Origin: Pelagophyceae sp. CCMP2097
Lineage: Eukaryota; Sar; Pelagophyceae
NCBI GenBank assembly: GCA_026770575.1
Contig: MU657166.1
Location: 1,242,835 to 1,272,287 of the forward strand
Reading direction: 5' to 3'
Length of the DNA stretch: 29,453 bases
Of the stretch, positions 1 to 10,213 are shown in pieces. Made by a program: the position numbers and the translations under genes. The stretch's first letter is position 1. Every line of letters begins with the position of its first letter. Below the pieces are notes generated by a model that was given only the letters and a program-made list of their open reading frames with translations, made no database searches and was not told the origin of the DNA.

Positions 1-3
1 CGA

Positions 4-70
4 GCAGGAGCCTCATTGGAATCATCATAGAAGAAGTTTTTGGTCACAGGTTCGAATCTGGTCGGCCGCA
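4..70 (+). other. tRNA-like fragment (possible tRNA-derived retroposon end)
   Basis: The sequence has an A-box-like stretch (GAGCCTCATTGG, about 8-19) and a near-consensus B box (GGTTCGAATCT, about 49-59) at the spacing seen in tRNA genes. It ends with CGGCCGCA and a run of A-rich sequence. The visible 5' bases do not pair with the 3' acceptor strand and the T stem is imperfect, so a working tRNA is unlikely. A tRNA pseudogene or SINE-like copy fits better, and the A tail agrees with that. The 5' end lies at the window edge. Confidence 0.35.
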
Positions 71-305
71 AAAAAAAGAAAAAATAAATAGCTCAATAAG
101 AAATAAAATAATAAAAATAAAGATAAGGAGGATTTGAAAGTTCAGCGATTAGTTAAATAATTTCAATTATTTACGTGGGCATTGCAATGGGATTTGGCTG
201 TATCCTTCGGGTCCTCCGTGTGCCTCCGGCGCGCTCTTGTAATATGCATATGTACGTGTCGCGGCGCGGCGCCGGCCGGCGCTGGTGCGCCGGGCGCTAA
301 TAGCG
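71..305. other. A-rich then GC-rich intergenic sequence
   Basis: Positions 69-175 are A/T-rich with short A runs; the rest is GC-rich 3' flank of the minus-strand gene that ends at 306. No gene is seen. Confidence 0.5.
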
Positions 306-2416
306 CTAGATGCTTAATCTGCGCGCGGGGCTGCGCGCGCCGGATCCGGCGCTCTGGCGCACGGCGTTTGCGTTGGCCAGCCGCTCTTCGGCGTCGTGCG
401 CTTCGGCTTCACGGATCTCCGCCATGCGCGCCCGCTCGCTTCGCACGAGCGCCGCCACCTCGGCGGCGAGGCCAGACCGGCCGCCGAACTCGGCGTAGAA
501 CTGGAAGCGCGGCGTCGTATACGAGAGGAGCAGGTTCGCCGCCGAGGCGCGCGCCGCCTTTTTGCCCTTTACCGGCGAGCCGGGCATGGCCGGCGGCGTC
601 GGCGCGCCGAGGTTGAGCCAGCGTCTCGCGTCGCCGGGCGTGAACTTGCCCTCGCCGCGTTCAAAGGTGGAGTCGTCGATGTTGCCGTCGTCGTCCTCGT
701 CGGCCGAGAGCCGCCGGCGCCGCCTCTCCGCTGACTGGTCGTTGCCCCTCAGGAATTGTTGCTTGCGCTTCTTCACGAGCCTGGCCAGGAGCGTGGTCCG
801 CCGGTCTTGGGAGACGGCGGGCAGCGCGCGGTTCGCGGCCTCGGCGAGGCGGTCCAGCGCTTCCGCGGCCAGCGTCCGGCCCGACTTGGCCTTGCCGGGC
901 AGCTTGGGCAGCACCGGGTTTGACCTACCGCAACATTGCGCCGCCGCAACGGGGCGGAGTAAACTCACGCGGAGACGTGGAGCGGCGCGGTGTTCGGGCG
1001 GTTGTCGTGCTTGTTTACGTAGTCATCATATTTGCCGTGGTGTTGCCTCACTAAATCGTCTACCAGATTGTCGCAGTGGTGCCACCGCACCATCTGCCGC
1101 TCCGAGTCGGCGAGGATCTTCACGTGCTCCTTAGAGAAATCGGAACCTATAGCGACGTCGTCACGAACCGCCTACGCAAAGAGCGTCCGCCCTTTGATAC
1201 GGTTTGCCCGACACGGTTCCTCGCGCGAGCCTCGCAGCGTGCGCCGGGCGTCTCTGGCGCCTCGCGGCGTCAGCGGTTCCGAGCCGTCGGAGTCTCCGCG
1301 TGAGAGACGGCTCCGGATGAGAGTCGCCACGTCGTTGGAGAGGCGATCTCGCACCGCGCGCGCGGCGTCGGCGCGCTTCTCCAGCTCGCTTTTCTGCAAT
1401 GATGCCTCGGCGCCTGCCCAGAGCTTGCCGAGTACGTGGAGTCTCCCTCGCATCGTTCGAATGCAGCCGCGCGCCCACCTCTGGCAAATGGCGACGCGGC
1501 CGAGGAACTGCATCACGAGCGCGCGGAGTTTGGAGGAATCGCTCATGTACGCTTGCAAAAAGTCGAGGGCCACGTTCGCGGCGTGCCATCGACGGAAGCA
1601 CCGCACGTGCAGCAGCAGCCGCAAACGTTGCCGCTTCATGATCGTCGCATAGCGCGCAAAGTCGCGCCACTTCGACCGAGACTTGGCCCGCGCGAAGAGG
1701 CGCGAAATCGTCGCCGCCGACGCGCGCAGCGCCGCGACGTCGGCCGCACGAGCGCGCGAGATGCGCGCGGCGCGCAGCCTATTCGCAAGCGCGGCGCAGA
1801 ACCGTAAGTGCATCACGACAAAGAGGATCGTCGCGCCGGTCGCGGCCGAACCGTCGCCAGCGCGGCCCTTGGCCTCGAGCTGGTCCAGCTGCGCCGCGCG
1901 CTGGTCCAGCTGCGATTCGCGAGACGCCTTGGCCCGCGCCTGCTTGGCGCCCATCTCCGCCTTGACCGCCGCGCGCTTTGCGTCGAGGAGCGCTGCGCGC
2001 CGCACCGCTGGCGCCTCTCGCGGGCCCTCGGCGGTCTCGGCCTCGACCGGCGCGCCATCGACCGGCGCGCCCTCGACCGGCGCGCCCTCGACCGGCGCGC
2101 CCTCGACTTGCCGATGCGCGCCCTCGAACGACTGCGGGGCGCCCTCGAGCGGCCGCAGCAAGGCCGGGGGCAGCGGCCGCGGCGGCGACGTCCGGCTGCG
2201 ACTCGACACCGCGGCCGCGGCGCCGACAGCGGCGGTTCCTGCCGGACCGGGCCATCGCGATGGCTTTGGATCGACCGCGGCTTGGCCGATCGAGGGCAGC
2301 CGCCCGACGTCCGACATCGAGCGCTGCCGCTGCGGCCAGCTCGGCACCCGCCCGGCGACCGCCGGTGCCACGTTTTCGGCGTCCGCTGCGCAGGCAGCCT
2401 CCTCGGTAGAGTGCAT
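306..2416 (-). CDS. Basic helical protein with SFI1/IQ-like region, function unknown
   Basis: Three exons give a continuous frame of about 670 aa: 2416..1201, 1146..969 and 924..306. Introns of 54 nt (GTATCA...CTATAG) and 44 nt (GTGAGT...CGGTAG) keep phase. The N-terminal third is low-complexity (Ser/Ala/Pro) and carries a short EGAPV repeat. It is followed by a predicted helical Ala/Lys/Gln stretch, then an Arg-rich helical region with spaced Trp/Leu/Arg (FRRWHAANVAL, WRDFARY) that resembles SFI1 or IQ-type calmodulin/centrin-binding repeats. The C-terminal exons hold a basic-acidic segment (RRRRRLSADEDDDG) and a conserved-looking tail. I do not recognise the family; a cytoskeletal or basal-body role is only a guess. 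The start is uncertain: the frame stays open to 2593 without an ATG, so an upstream exon may exist. It is divergent from the proteasome gene. Confidence 0.7.
2044..2105 (-). repeat. 15-bp coding minisatellite (EGAPV repeat)
   Basis: About four tandem copies of a 15-bp unit (CCTCGACCGGCGCGC on the + strand) encode VEGAP/VDGAP repeats in the minus-strand protein. The unit is a multiple of three, so copy-number changes keep frame. Confidence 0.8.
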
Positions 2417-3012
2417 AATCGAAGAAGGACCGCCCCGGGGCGCGTCGGCCGGTGAGGGCGCGCTGCGCGTTCGGCGTGCCTCGGGCTCCGAGGAGGCTCG
2501 AGACGCAAGTGATGCTTGGTGGTCACCGGAAGCAGACGTTCCTCCGCTTGAACGAGATTTCTTCTCTCGTTGCGCATGTGAATCTCTTGACAACTATTAA
2601 ATTTAGCCTGCAACAATTCCAATTTCCTTGCAATTTTTTGCTGTTTCTTTGATCGACGTCAGGTGAGCTCCCCGTTGTGCGAGTGTAAGCTTTACAGAGG
2701 GTACAATTGTAGATTCCCGAGATGGGATGTGCCGAAGCATCTGTCTAGACGTCAAATCTTTTGTTGACGATTTTTACGATTTTTCTTTCGTAAACTTTCG
2801 TAAAATTGCAAACAAATTGCAATAATCTCACGGAAAAACAATTTCTCAAGTCCGCAAAATCAACAGGACGCTCCGCGACCTGAGACCGATGGCCGACCAC
2901 GCCCGAGGCGGCTGCGCTCGTTGATTTAAATTTGTTTTGTAGCGTGCCCAATTTTGGCGAGTCAACGGTCTAACGCAACGATCCTCAAAAGTCGAGGCGA
3001 TTTCGTCGCGCC
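2417..3012. promoter_or_regulatory. Divergent intergenic region, AT-rich core
   Basis: This gap of about 600 bp separates the minus-strand gene from the + strand proteasome gene. Positions 2590-2850 are much more AT-rich than the flanks and probably hold promoters for both. A minus-strand frame around 2560-2622 reads like coding sequence (KLELLQAKFNSCQE) and could be an upstream exon of the minus gene. No TATA box can be assigned with confidence. Confidence 0.4.
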
Positions 3013-4155
3013 ATGTTTCGTGCGTCCTCGCGCGCGCGCGCGCGTCGTCGGCGCCCGATTTGTGTGCACCGTAGGTTCGCAGTACGACACGGACGTGACG
3101 GTGTGGTCGCCGCAGGGGCGGCTCAACCAGGTGGAGTATGCGATGGAGGCGGTCAAGCAGGGGTCGGCCTGCCTTGGCCTCGTCGGCAAGGACCACGTCG
3201 TGTGCGCCCCGGCGTCCGAGGCGTCAATAATTTTTCGCTTCAAAGGCGCCGAGCCGGGCAGCTCGGCGGCGGGGGCCGCCGACGCGCGTTTTTTGAAAGC
3301 GGCCGCGCCGCGCGCGACCGACCCCCCGGGGAAATAAAATCGCGGCGGCGCGGCGACGCCGGCGTCCGCAGGCTCGCCGCGCTGAAGCGCCAACCAAACG
3401 AGCTCTCGGCGCACCAGCGCAAGCTTCTCAAGATTGACAACCACATGGCGGTGCGCGCCCCTCGCCTCGACTGGAGCCCAGACGGCGGCGGCGGTCCGAC
3501 GCGTGCGCGAAACAGGTGGCCATCGCGGGCCTCAACGCCGACGCGCGCACGCTGGCCAAGTACATGCGCACCGAGTGCCTGAACCACAAATACGTGTTTG
3601 GCGCGCCCCTCCAAGGTCCGTCGGACGCTTCGCGGCGCCTCCCTCGATTTTGCGTTTCGCAGCGTGTCTGCAGGCGCGCGGCTGGTGCTGGACGTTGCGG
3701 ACAAGTACCAGCGCTGCACGCAGATGTACGTGCGCCGGCCGTACGGCGTCGGCCTCCTCGTGGGCACTATCGACGCCACGGGGCCGCACCTCTTCGAGAC
3801 GGACCCGTCGGGCAACTACAACGAATCTGTTGCCGTGGCCATTGGCGCGCGCGCGCAGTCGGCCAAGACGTACCTGGAGAAGCACCATGAGTCGTTCCCT
3901 GCCGCGTCCCTCGACGAGCTCATCAAGCACGCCTTGAAGGCGCTGGCCGGCTGCGTCGCCGGCGACTCGGAGCTCACCGCCGCCGCCGCCTCGCTCTGCA
4001 TCATCTCGCGCGGCGCGAACGGCAAAGCGTCCACGCAAATCTTCGAGGACGCCGAAGTCCAGCCCTACCTCGACGCCGTCGAGGTCGAAAAGGCGCCCGC
4101 CGACGCCGACGGCGCCGCGACACCAACGCCCGCCGCCGACGCCATGGAGGTCTAG
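3013..4155 (+). CDS. PSMA1: 20S proteasome alpha-type subunit 1 (alpha6)
   Basis: This is a structural alpha-ring subunit of the 20S proteasome. Exons are 3013..3019, 3075..3201, 3372..3450, 3516..3615 and 3674..4155, giving 264 aa, close to the family's usual length. The first exon holds only 7 nt (ATG TTT C); joining across a 55-nt intron (GTGCGT...CCGTAG) gives [18 protein letters not shown], the expected N terminus including the alpha-subunit signature [12 protein letters not shown]. Later landmarks are [33 protein letters not shown] and [12 protein letters not shown]. The C terminus is acidic/Ala-Pro-rich (ADAMEV), as in animal and plant homologues. Extending the open frame upstream to 2954 would replace the true N terminus with an Arg-rich intron-derived stretch. 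All four introns keep phase. Strong call. Confidence 0.96.
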
Positions 4156-4300
4156 GGCGCGCGACGCCGCAGAGACCCTCCGCACCGGAGCGTCGGGACA
4201 CATTCGGCAGACCTCAGCTCAACGACGTGATAACGCAAAGGCTCCTTTTCCCGCCAGAGGCCCGCAACACGCGGAGCGGGCCACCAGAGGCCGCACGGAG

Positions 4301-5754
4301 ATGCGTTCCTCAAAAAGAGTCATTTACGGCGACCAGAATGGAGTTTGGGCGCCGCGTTCGGGCCGTCCACAGCGCCTGCTCCACGCAGGGCGCGCCTGGG
4401 CCTGGTCCGCGGCCGGTCCGGCGATGGCGCTGCGCGTGGAGTGCTGCGTGGTGGGCGGCGGCGTGGTGGGCCTAGCGGTGGCGCGGAGCCTCGCTCTTCG
4501 CGGCGCCGAAGTATTGCTCCTCGAGGCCAATGCGGCATTGGGCCAGGGCGTCTCGAGCCGAAGCTCCGAGGTCATTCACGCCGGCCTCTACTACCACCAG
4601 ACGCCTTTGAAGCAAAAGCTCTGCATCGCCGGCAGAGATCTGCTGTGAGCCCCCGGCAGGCGCCGCCGGAGAGCCCCCGAATGCGCGCGTAGGTACGACT
4701 ACTGCGAGGCGCGCGCGGTCCCGTTCCGGCGCTGCGGCAAGTTGGTCGTCGCAACGAGCGAGGCGCAGATGGGCGCGCTGCGGCAGCTCGAGGGGAGAGC
4801 GTGCGCCGCAGGGTGCGTCACCCGCGCTCTTCTGCGCGTCGTCCGCGCGCGGCGCATCGCGCTTATAGCGTCGCCATCGAGCTGCTGGGCCCGGGCGCCG
4901 TGGCCGCGCTCGAGCCCGAGGTCTTTTGCGTCGGGGCTTTGCATAGTCCCGCGACGGGCGTCGTCGACTCGCACGCCCTCTGCGCCGCGCTGCGGCTCGA
5001 CGCCGAGCGAGCCGGCGCGACGGTCGCGACGCGCACGCGCGCCGTCGGCGGCGAAACTTGCGATTCGGGCACGCGCGTGTTCTGCCGGGACGCCGACGGC
5101 GAAGAATCGCAAGTCGACTGCGACTACGTCGTAAACGCCGCGGGCCTCGCCGCGACGCGCCTCGCAGACGCGTTTTCGCCGGCGAACGGCGCTAGCTGGT
5201 CAGCGCCGAAACCGAGGTTTGCAAAGGGGTCATACTTTGCACTCATGGGGAAACCGCCCTTCAAGCGCTTGATCTACCCGCTGCCAGAGGCCAAGCTCGG
5301 CGGCCTCGGCATCCACTCCACCGTGGACACGGCGGGGCGCGTCAAGTTCGGCCCAGACGTCGAGTGGCTCTCGCCTGCCGCCGCGTCCCGAAAGACGTCC
5401 CGAAAAGACCTTAACGCCCCGCAAACGTCGCCAAAGGTCGCGCGCCGCGGCTTACGCGCGCGTCGCAGGGACGACGTGGACGTGGACGACGCGGGCCTCT
5501 ACGCCGTCGACGAAAAGAAGGTCCACGCGTTTGCGGCGTCGGTCCGACTCTACTACCCTAACCTCGACGTCGACTGCCTCCAACCGGACTATGCCGGCGT
5601 GCGGCCCAAGCTCGAGGCCGGCGCGGGGCCCGCGGACTTCGTCTTAGCCCGGCCGCGCAAAAGCATCTTCCACTTGCTCGGCATCGAGTCGCCCGGACTC
5701 ACCGCGGCCCTCGCCCTCGCGGACCATGTCGCAGACGCCATCCGACCAACGTAA
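4301..5754 (+). CDS. L2HGDH: L-2-hydroxyglutarate dehydrogenase, FAD-dependent
   Basis: The enzyme oxidises L-2-hydroxyglutarate to 2-oxoglutarate, a metabolite-repair step usually in mitochondria. Exons 4301..4644, 4693..4812 and 4869..5754 (introns 48 and 56 nt) give 449 aa. The FAD-binding Rossmann motif VVGGGVVGLAVARSL is followed by SSRSSEVIHAGLYY and CGKLVVAT, then PATGVVDSHALCAAL, VNAAGL and C-terminal DYAGVRPKL and FHLLGIESPGLTAAL, all typical of the family. The ATG at 4301 adds an Arg-rich, acid-poor leader suitable for mitochondrial import; the ATG at 4424 (MALRVECC) would give a leaderless form. A further 105-nt segment, 5364..5468 (GTGGCT...CGCAG), is a likely intron: removing it keeps frame and joins FGPDVE to DDVDVDD as in homologues, giving about 414 aa. 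Nothing suggests a pseudogene. Confidence 0.93.
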
Positions 5755-6116
5755 GGCGAACATAAGGGCGAGTGCGTACAAGTGTGAACCGAATACATGC
5801 GACGGGGCCTCCCACGACCGCCTCCTCGGGGGCATGAGGTCCGGCGAGCGGGCAGTCAAGGACAAGGCTCCTCGAGAGGGAATGCTTGTTCCTCCGGAGG
5901 CAGCACGCAGGGTAGGAATTCCTACAAGGCTCAATTGCAAGGCTCCTCGAGAATATAGGGCATGCTTGATCCTCCGAGTCCGAGGTCCCTTCGGGGCGAA
6001 GAAGCCTACTCAACCTAAACTTCTTGAGCGACCGCTCTCCAAAAGAGCGTTGCGCGTCGCTCGAGGCGCCTCGTGACGACGCGGCTCGCGACTCGTACAC
6101 GCGGCGCCCCGCCGCA
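5755..6116. other. Intergenic region with an imperfect direct repeat
   Basis: No gene is seen. Two related segments, 5863-5896 and 5938-5978, share CAAGGCTCCTCGAGA and a nearby GCTTG(T/A)TCCTCCG. They look like a local tandem duplication that has since drifted. Confidence 0.5.
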
Positions 6117-6288
6117 AAGAAGCGCTGCCGTACTCCCGGCGGGTCGTGCTGTCCGGCGCACGCGGCAGCGTCGGCGGTGACTCGCAGGGGCGTTGCGTTG
6201 CGTCGCTATAGGCGTGCCGGGCGGCGCGGCGGCATGGCGCGGCGGTCGTACGTGTGCGCAGCCGCGGCACCGAGCCCGGCCGGCCGCT
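6117..6288 (+). pseudogene. Decayed 5' fragment of the MsrA-like gene
   Basis: This stretch aligns along its length with the first exon of the complete gene at 20075-20250: shared blocks include GTCGTGCTGT, GCGTCGGCGG, GACTCGCAGGGG and TGCGCAGCC. The start codon is gone (AAGAAG in place of ATGAAG) and there are several out-of-frame indels. No downstream exon follows; the sequence gives way to the promoter region of carbonic anhydrase copy 1. It is best read as one end of a segmental duplication. Confidence 0.7.
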
Positions 6289-6705
6289 AAGGTCGCCCAG
6301 ACGCAGAATTTAATAGAGTAAGGTATCGAAGGAAGTCGAAAAGGCAACTGAAAAGTCGGAGACAAGCGGCAGCGTCACGGCCGGATATCACATGACATTC
6401 AGCGCCACCCGCGGCGGTCGTCGCGGGAATAGAAGACGCCCACGCGTGGCTCGAGTCCTTGCGCAGTAGTGTAGGCCGCGTGGTGTGCGGCGAAGCGCGC
6501 GTCCGACGTGTCACGGTTGGCCGCGGCGCCGGGCGACGCTGCGCCGACGTAGCGCTCGAGCGGCTCGAGCTTGAGGCGCGCGTGCTCGCGCCAACGAACT
6601 GTTACTCGCACGAGTCTAATAAATTCAGGGGTCGTCGCGTGCCAAGCGTGCGGGGGTTCTTTCGTGGTGGCCAAATTTTGCAGAGCCCCTGATGCTCTTG
6701 CCGGA
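6289..6705. other. Upstream region of carbonic anhydrase copy 1
   Basis: No firm gene is seen. A minus-strand frame about 6399-6620 reads somewhat protein-like (LKLEPLERYVGAASPG) but has no credible start, and I leave it unassigned. Confidence 0.3.
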
Positions 6706-6723
6706 GTCAGGAAATTCAGCGAC
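6706..6723 (+). promoter_or_regulatory. Shared upstream motif of carbonic anhydrase copy 1
   Basis: GTCAGGAAATTCAGCGAC lies about 50 bp before the ATG. The other two copies have matching motifs at 15908 and 17833 (consensus GTCAG then W/T-rich then TTCAGYGAY), each followed by a pyrimidine-rich stretch to the ATG. An initiator or core-promoter role is inferred from position and conservation. Confidence 0.5.
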
Positions 6724-6774
6724 GTTCTGTTTTTTCGACCTCTCTTGTATCTCCATCCGTATCCCCTCGTTCGA

Positions 6775-8034
6775 ATGAAGCTCATCCTCGCCCTCGCGGC
6801 CGCGGCGCACGCCATGGCGCCGCCCGCGGCGAAGGCGACGCCGAAGCGCATGGTGGAGGGCACGCGCCTCGACATCAAGGCGGACAAGACGCTCGACATT
6901 GTGTTCAAGAACAACCGCGAATGGGTGAGTGTCACGCGGCCCGGCGCTTTGAGCAACAGCCTGCGCGGGAGCGAGCGGGTCCGCGGGGGCGCCGCCGGGG
7001 ACGCGCACAGATTGCTGCAGCGATTGGCACCTCAGTTGAGCCTGCGAGACGTCTGAGTCCCCACTTGCTGTCGCCGCTTGCAGTTCCGTCGACCCCTCAC
7101 TCGGACCACCCCTCACTCGACCCACCACAGGTCGAGACCAGCGTCGCGAAGGACGCGACGTGCGCCGCCGCGTCCCACTCCATCTGAAGCACCTTCGCGC
7201 TGAGGCGCCCGTTGCCGTTTCTCGCGCCTCGCCGCACCCCGAACTGACCATGTCCGTCCCGCAGCTACTTCAGCCGCTTCCGCGAGGGCCAGAACCCGCA
7301 GATCCTCTGGATCGGCTGCTCCGACGTGCGTGCCGCGTCGCCTCGTGACGCGCGGGCCTCGTCACGGCGTCCCGTCGGTCGCCCCGTCGCTTTAAAAGCT
7401 CCTTGTAGGCCCGAGTTCCGGCCAACCGTCTCATGGGCCTCGACGTCGGCGACGTCTTCGTCGTGCGCAACATCGCGAACCAGGTCCTCAACACGGACAT
7501 GTCGATGATGTCCGTCGTCCAGTACGCCGTCAACGTGCTCCAGATCCCGCACATCATCGTCTGCGGCCACTACGACTGCGGCGGTAAGCGTCTGTCTGGG
7601 AGATGCTGTCAATAGTATCCCACACCAAGCCCAGAAGAACACCCCGCCTCCTAGGCGTTCGCGCCTCGATGGCGAACATGGACCACACGCCGCCGCTCGA
7701 GAACTGGCTGCGCAACATCCGCGACACGCAGCGCCTGCACCGTACGGAGCTTGAGTCCATCGTGGACATCACGGCCCGGCAGCGCCGCCTCGTCGAGCTC
7801 AACGTCGTCGAGCAGTGCATCTCGCTCTTCAAGACGGGCGTCGTGCAGCGCCGCCGCTGCGACTCGTACAGCTCCGAGACCGCTGACTACACGGAGCCGC
7901 GCATCCACGCCATGGTCTACGACCCCACGACGGGCTTCCTGAACCAGGTCCCCATGGACTTTGGCAAGATCTTCGACGAGCTCAAGGGCATCTACAACTT
8001 GTACGAGCCCGACTACAACCAGTGGACGAACTAA
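6775..8034 (+). CDS. Beta-carbonic anhydrase, copy 1
   Basis: Zinc enzyme interconverting CO2 and bicarbonate. Exons 6775..6924, 7131..7159, 7265..7325, 7409..7583 and 7655..8034 give 264 aa with phases intact. The N terminus [13 protein letters not shown] is a signal peptide, so the protein enters the secretory route (extracellular, periplastidial or plastid in a complex-plastid alga). Zinc/catalytic residues are the CSDAR motif (Cys78, Asp80, Arg82) and GHYDCGG (His134, Cys137). Exon 5 encodes the family's C-terminal helices ([17 protein letters not shown]) and a tail ending NQWTN. It lacks the intron that splits exon 4 in copies 2 and 3: here NQ and VL codons are contiguous. Such a triplicated secreted enzyme fits a carbon-concentrating role, which is inference. 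Confidence 0.93.
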
Positions 8035-8187
8035 GTTTCGTCCGTCGGTGCATCGCGCCCCGTGCTGCGGGGCAGTGCTCGAAAAATAAAAAAAACTCTT
8101 TGTCTAAAATCGGTCCCGGGCTATGGGCCAACAGCTGCGCCCCGCATGCAACCGTCGTCTGCGCACGTGTGGACACCCACAAGGCAA

Positions 8188-8226
8188 CTGGAATAATCGC
8201 TAAACGATGAGCTCGACTTCAGCGAG
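8188..8226 (+). repeat. 39-nt junction repeat, copy A
   Basis: A 39-nt sequence starting CTGGAATAATCGCTAAACGA is identical to 19951-19989. One copy lies downstream of carbonic anhydrase copy 1, the other past copy 3. It marks the edge of a duplicated segment. Confidence 0.85.
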
Positions 8227-8283
8227 ACACGACTCGAAGGCTCAGGCTTCCCGAGGCTCGTCCGGAGGGTGCCTCTTCGCGAC

Positions 8284-9779
8284 ATGGCGCGCGGCCTCTC
8301 CGCCGCGCTCGTGTCCGTGCGCCAGACGAACGCGGCGCACTTGGATGCGCTCGCCGCCCTCGAGCACGCCTTTGACGCCGAGATGGCCCAGCTCGCGAGG
8401 GACCGCCGCGCGCTCGAGGACGACCGCGCGGCCTTTGTCAAGGACATTGAGGACAAGGTCGCGCGCGACGAGGCCGAGCAGGCGCGCATCAGAGCGTCGG
8501 CGCCGCCGCCCGACGAGGTGGTCAAGCTCAACGTCGGCGGCGCGCGCTTCGAAACATCAAGGGCCGTGCAGACAAAGGTCGAGGAATCGATGCTCGGGCG
8601 CATGTTTGGGCGCTGCGACGCGATGCTGCAGCCGGACCCCGACAACGGGTCCATCTTCATCGACCGCGACAGCGAGCGCTTCGCCACGCTCCTCGACTTT
8701 CTCCGCGGCGACTCGCCAGACGGCCCGCGTTTGCTGAGGGCAATCCGCGCGCTGCCCTCGACCTCGGCGCAGGACGCGATGCTGCAGGAGCTGGACTACT
8801 TTGGCCTCGAGGCGGCTGTGTTCGGAGATCGACCTTGGATCGACGGCGCGGCGTTCCGGCAGGGGCCGGCGACGAGTGCAGAACGTGCAGAATGCACTGC
8901 CGTGCTAGCTGGTGGGCGCGTTATTGTGCTTGGCGGAAATGATGGCGGAGACACTTTAACCAGGAAGTGGCCGACGCTCGGACGATGGCCTGGACGGCTG
9001 GGCCGGACATGCTCACGGGTCGCTATGGCTTTGCGGCCGTCCAGCTCGACGCGGACCGCGTGCTCTTGGCGGGTGGCTCGACGACGCCAATCAATGTCTG
9101 AACACGACGGAGATCTTCCACCTCTCGACGCACACAATCACGGCGGGGCCGAACATGCTGTCGGCGCGAGGCCATTGTGCTGCCATCGCACTGGATGCAC
9201 GCAGGATTCTCGTCGTCGGCGGCTCCGGCGGGTCTCATTTGCCTACCACGAGATCCTCAGCTTGGACACGGTGACCTTTACACCAGGGCCCTCCATGGCC
9301 TCTGGACGCGAAGGACGCGCTGCTGTCGCGCTGAACGAGCACCGCATCATGGTCGCCGGTGGTGAGATGAATTTGACTGAAGGACAGTTGAATACGACAG
9401 AGATTCTCGAAACCCGGATCGTGTCGTTCGCGCCCGTTCCAACGATGAGCTCTGTGCGTTCTTACTCCGCGGCCGTGACGGTCGACGCGCAGCACGTCCT
9501 CATCGTCGGCGGCGAAGAGGCGGTGGGCACGACGTTGGCCACGACGGAGCTCCTCGACGTGGCGACGATGGAGTTTTCGCCCTGCCCGGCCATGCTGGCT
9601 GGGCGCGATCGTTTCACAGCCGTCCGACTCGACGTCGCGGGCGGACGCCCCCGGATCTTCTTTGTCGTGGGGGGTAGTCAAGGCCCTACTACCACCTTGT
9701 CGACGACGGGACGGAGGTGCTCGCCGTGGAGGAGCAGTACGGCGCTCGGTCGGCGCGCCGCCGCCCGATGCCGGACTGA
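8284..9779 (+). CDS. BTB(T1)-Kelch protein, frame broken by single-base shifts
   Basis: The N-terminal half is intact from the ATG at 8284: a short coiled coil (LARDRRALEDDRAAFVKDIEDK), then a potassium-channel-tetramerisation-type BTB domain (VVKLNVGGARFETSR, DNGSIFIDRDSERFATLLDFLRGD, LDYFGLEAAVFG). Kelch-type blades follow (VLAGGRVIVLGG, VLLAGGS, RILVVGGS, RIMVAGGE, HVLIVGGE, FFVVGGS). The blades sit in different frames: the frame moves by minus one near 8962, 9097, 9250 and 9690, each consistent with one lost base. After the last shift the frame ends at the TGA at 9777. Such proteins are often adaptors for cullin-3 ubiquitin ligases; that role is inference here. Either the gene is a young pseudogene or the assembly has indel errors. 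Confidence 0.75.
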
Positions 9780-10100
9780 CGCGTTGGACGGCCTGCGCAC
9801 GCGCCCACCGAGACGTGCGGGCGGCGAGCCGTCTAACACGTACTCGCGCAGCCGCCCGTTGCCGGCCCACCCACCGACGTGCGCACGCGCCCTCCGGCGT
9901 GCGCAACAAAGGCCCGCGCGGGTGCGACGTCTGACGCAGTTTATGCTTCTAAAGATGCATTGAGATTCTACGGTACAATTGTAGTAGGGACCAAACCGCG
10001 AGGTCCCTTCAATGAGACATGGACGTCGCTCGAGAGCCCGAGGCCCCGCGATGTTCTCCAATTTCCAGGGCGCGGGAGAAGGAGATAGAAGAGTCCGTAG
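9780..10100. other. Intergenic region with small hairpin
   Basis: No gene is seen. A 7-bp hairpin (AGGGACC at 9986-9992 with GGTCCCT at 10002-10008) lies between the BTB-Kelch gene and H2B. The reading frame that runs on to 9963 is the pre-shift frame of the upstream gene and is probably not coding. Confidence 0.35.
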
Positions 10101-10109
10101 TCTTTGGGT

Positions 10110-10125
10110 GGTGTTGTGAAACACC
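10110..10125 (-). terminator. Histone 3' stem-loop of H2B
   Basis: On the minus strand the sequence is GGTGTT-TCAC-AACACC, a 6-bp stem with 4-nt loop, preceded by CAACC and followed by ACCCAAAGA, about 90 nt past the H2B stop. The geometry and the ACCCA flank match metazoan/algal histone mRNA stem-loops bound by SLBP. Confidence 0.88.
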
Positions 10126-10213
10126 GGTTGTGGTTTTGTTGTGGTTCGAGTCGCACAGGGCGTCGTCGTCATTCGTTCCGACGAAGCGCCGTGCGGTCCG
10201 GCGGCGGAGCTGC

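Noticed and set aside
2954..3337. Single-exon start of the proteasome gene at 2954
   Set aside because: It includes intron sequence (Arg-rich run) at the front and runs past the true exon 2 end; the 7-nt exon model restores the conserved N terminus and frame.
6399..6620. Minus-strand coding-like run before carbonic anhydrase copy 1
   Set aside because: No start, no splice partner and no recognisable family; left unassigned.
8207..8737. Frame starting MSSTSARHDSK in the 39-nt repeat
   Set aside because: It is out of frame with the BTB domain and its product is Arg/Ser/Pro noise.
2699..9983. Shared GTACAATTGTAG at about 2700 and 9972
   Set aside because: A 12-nt near-palindrome occurring twice without extended similarity; too little to call an element.
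10142..10152. B-box-like GGTTCGAGTCG
   Set aside because: There is no A box at tRNA distance and it lies in the 3' flank of H2B; a chance match.
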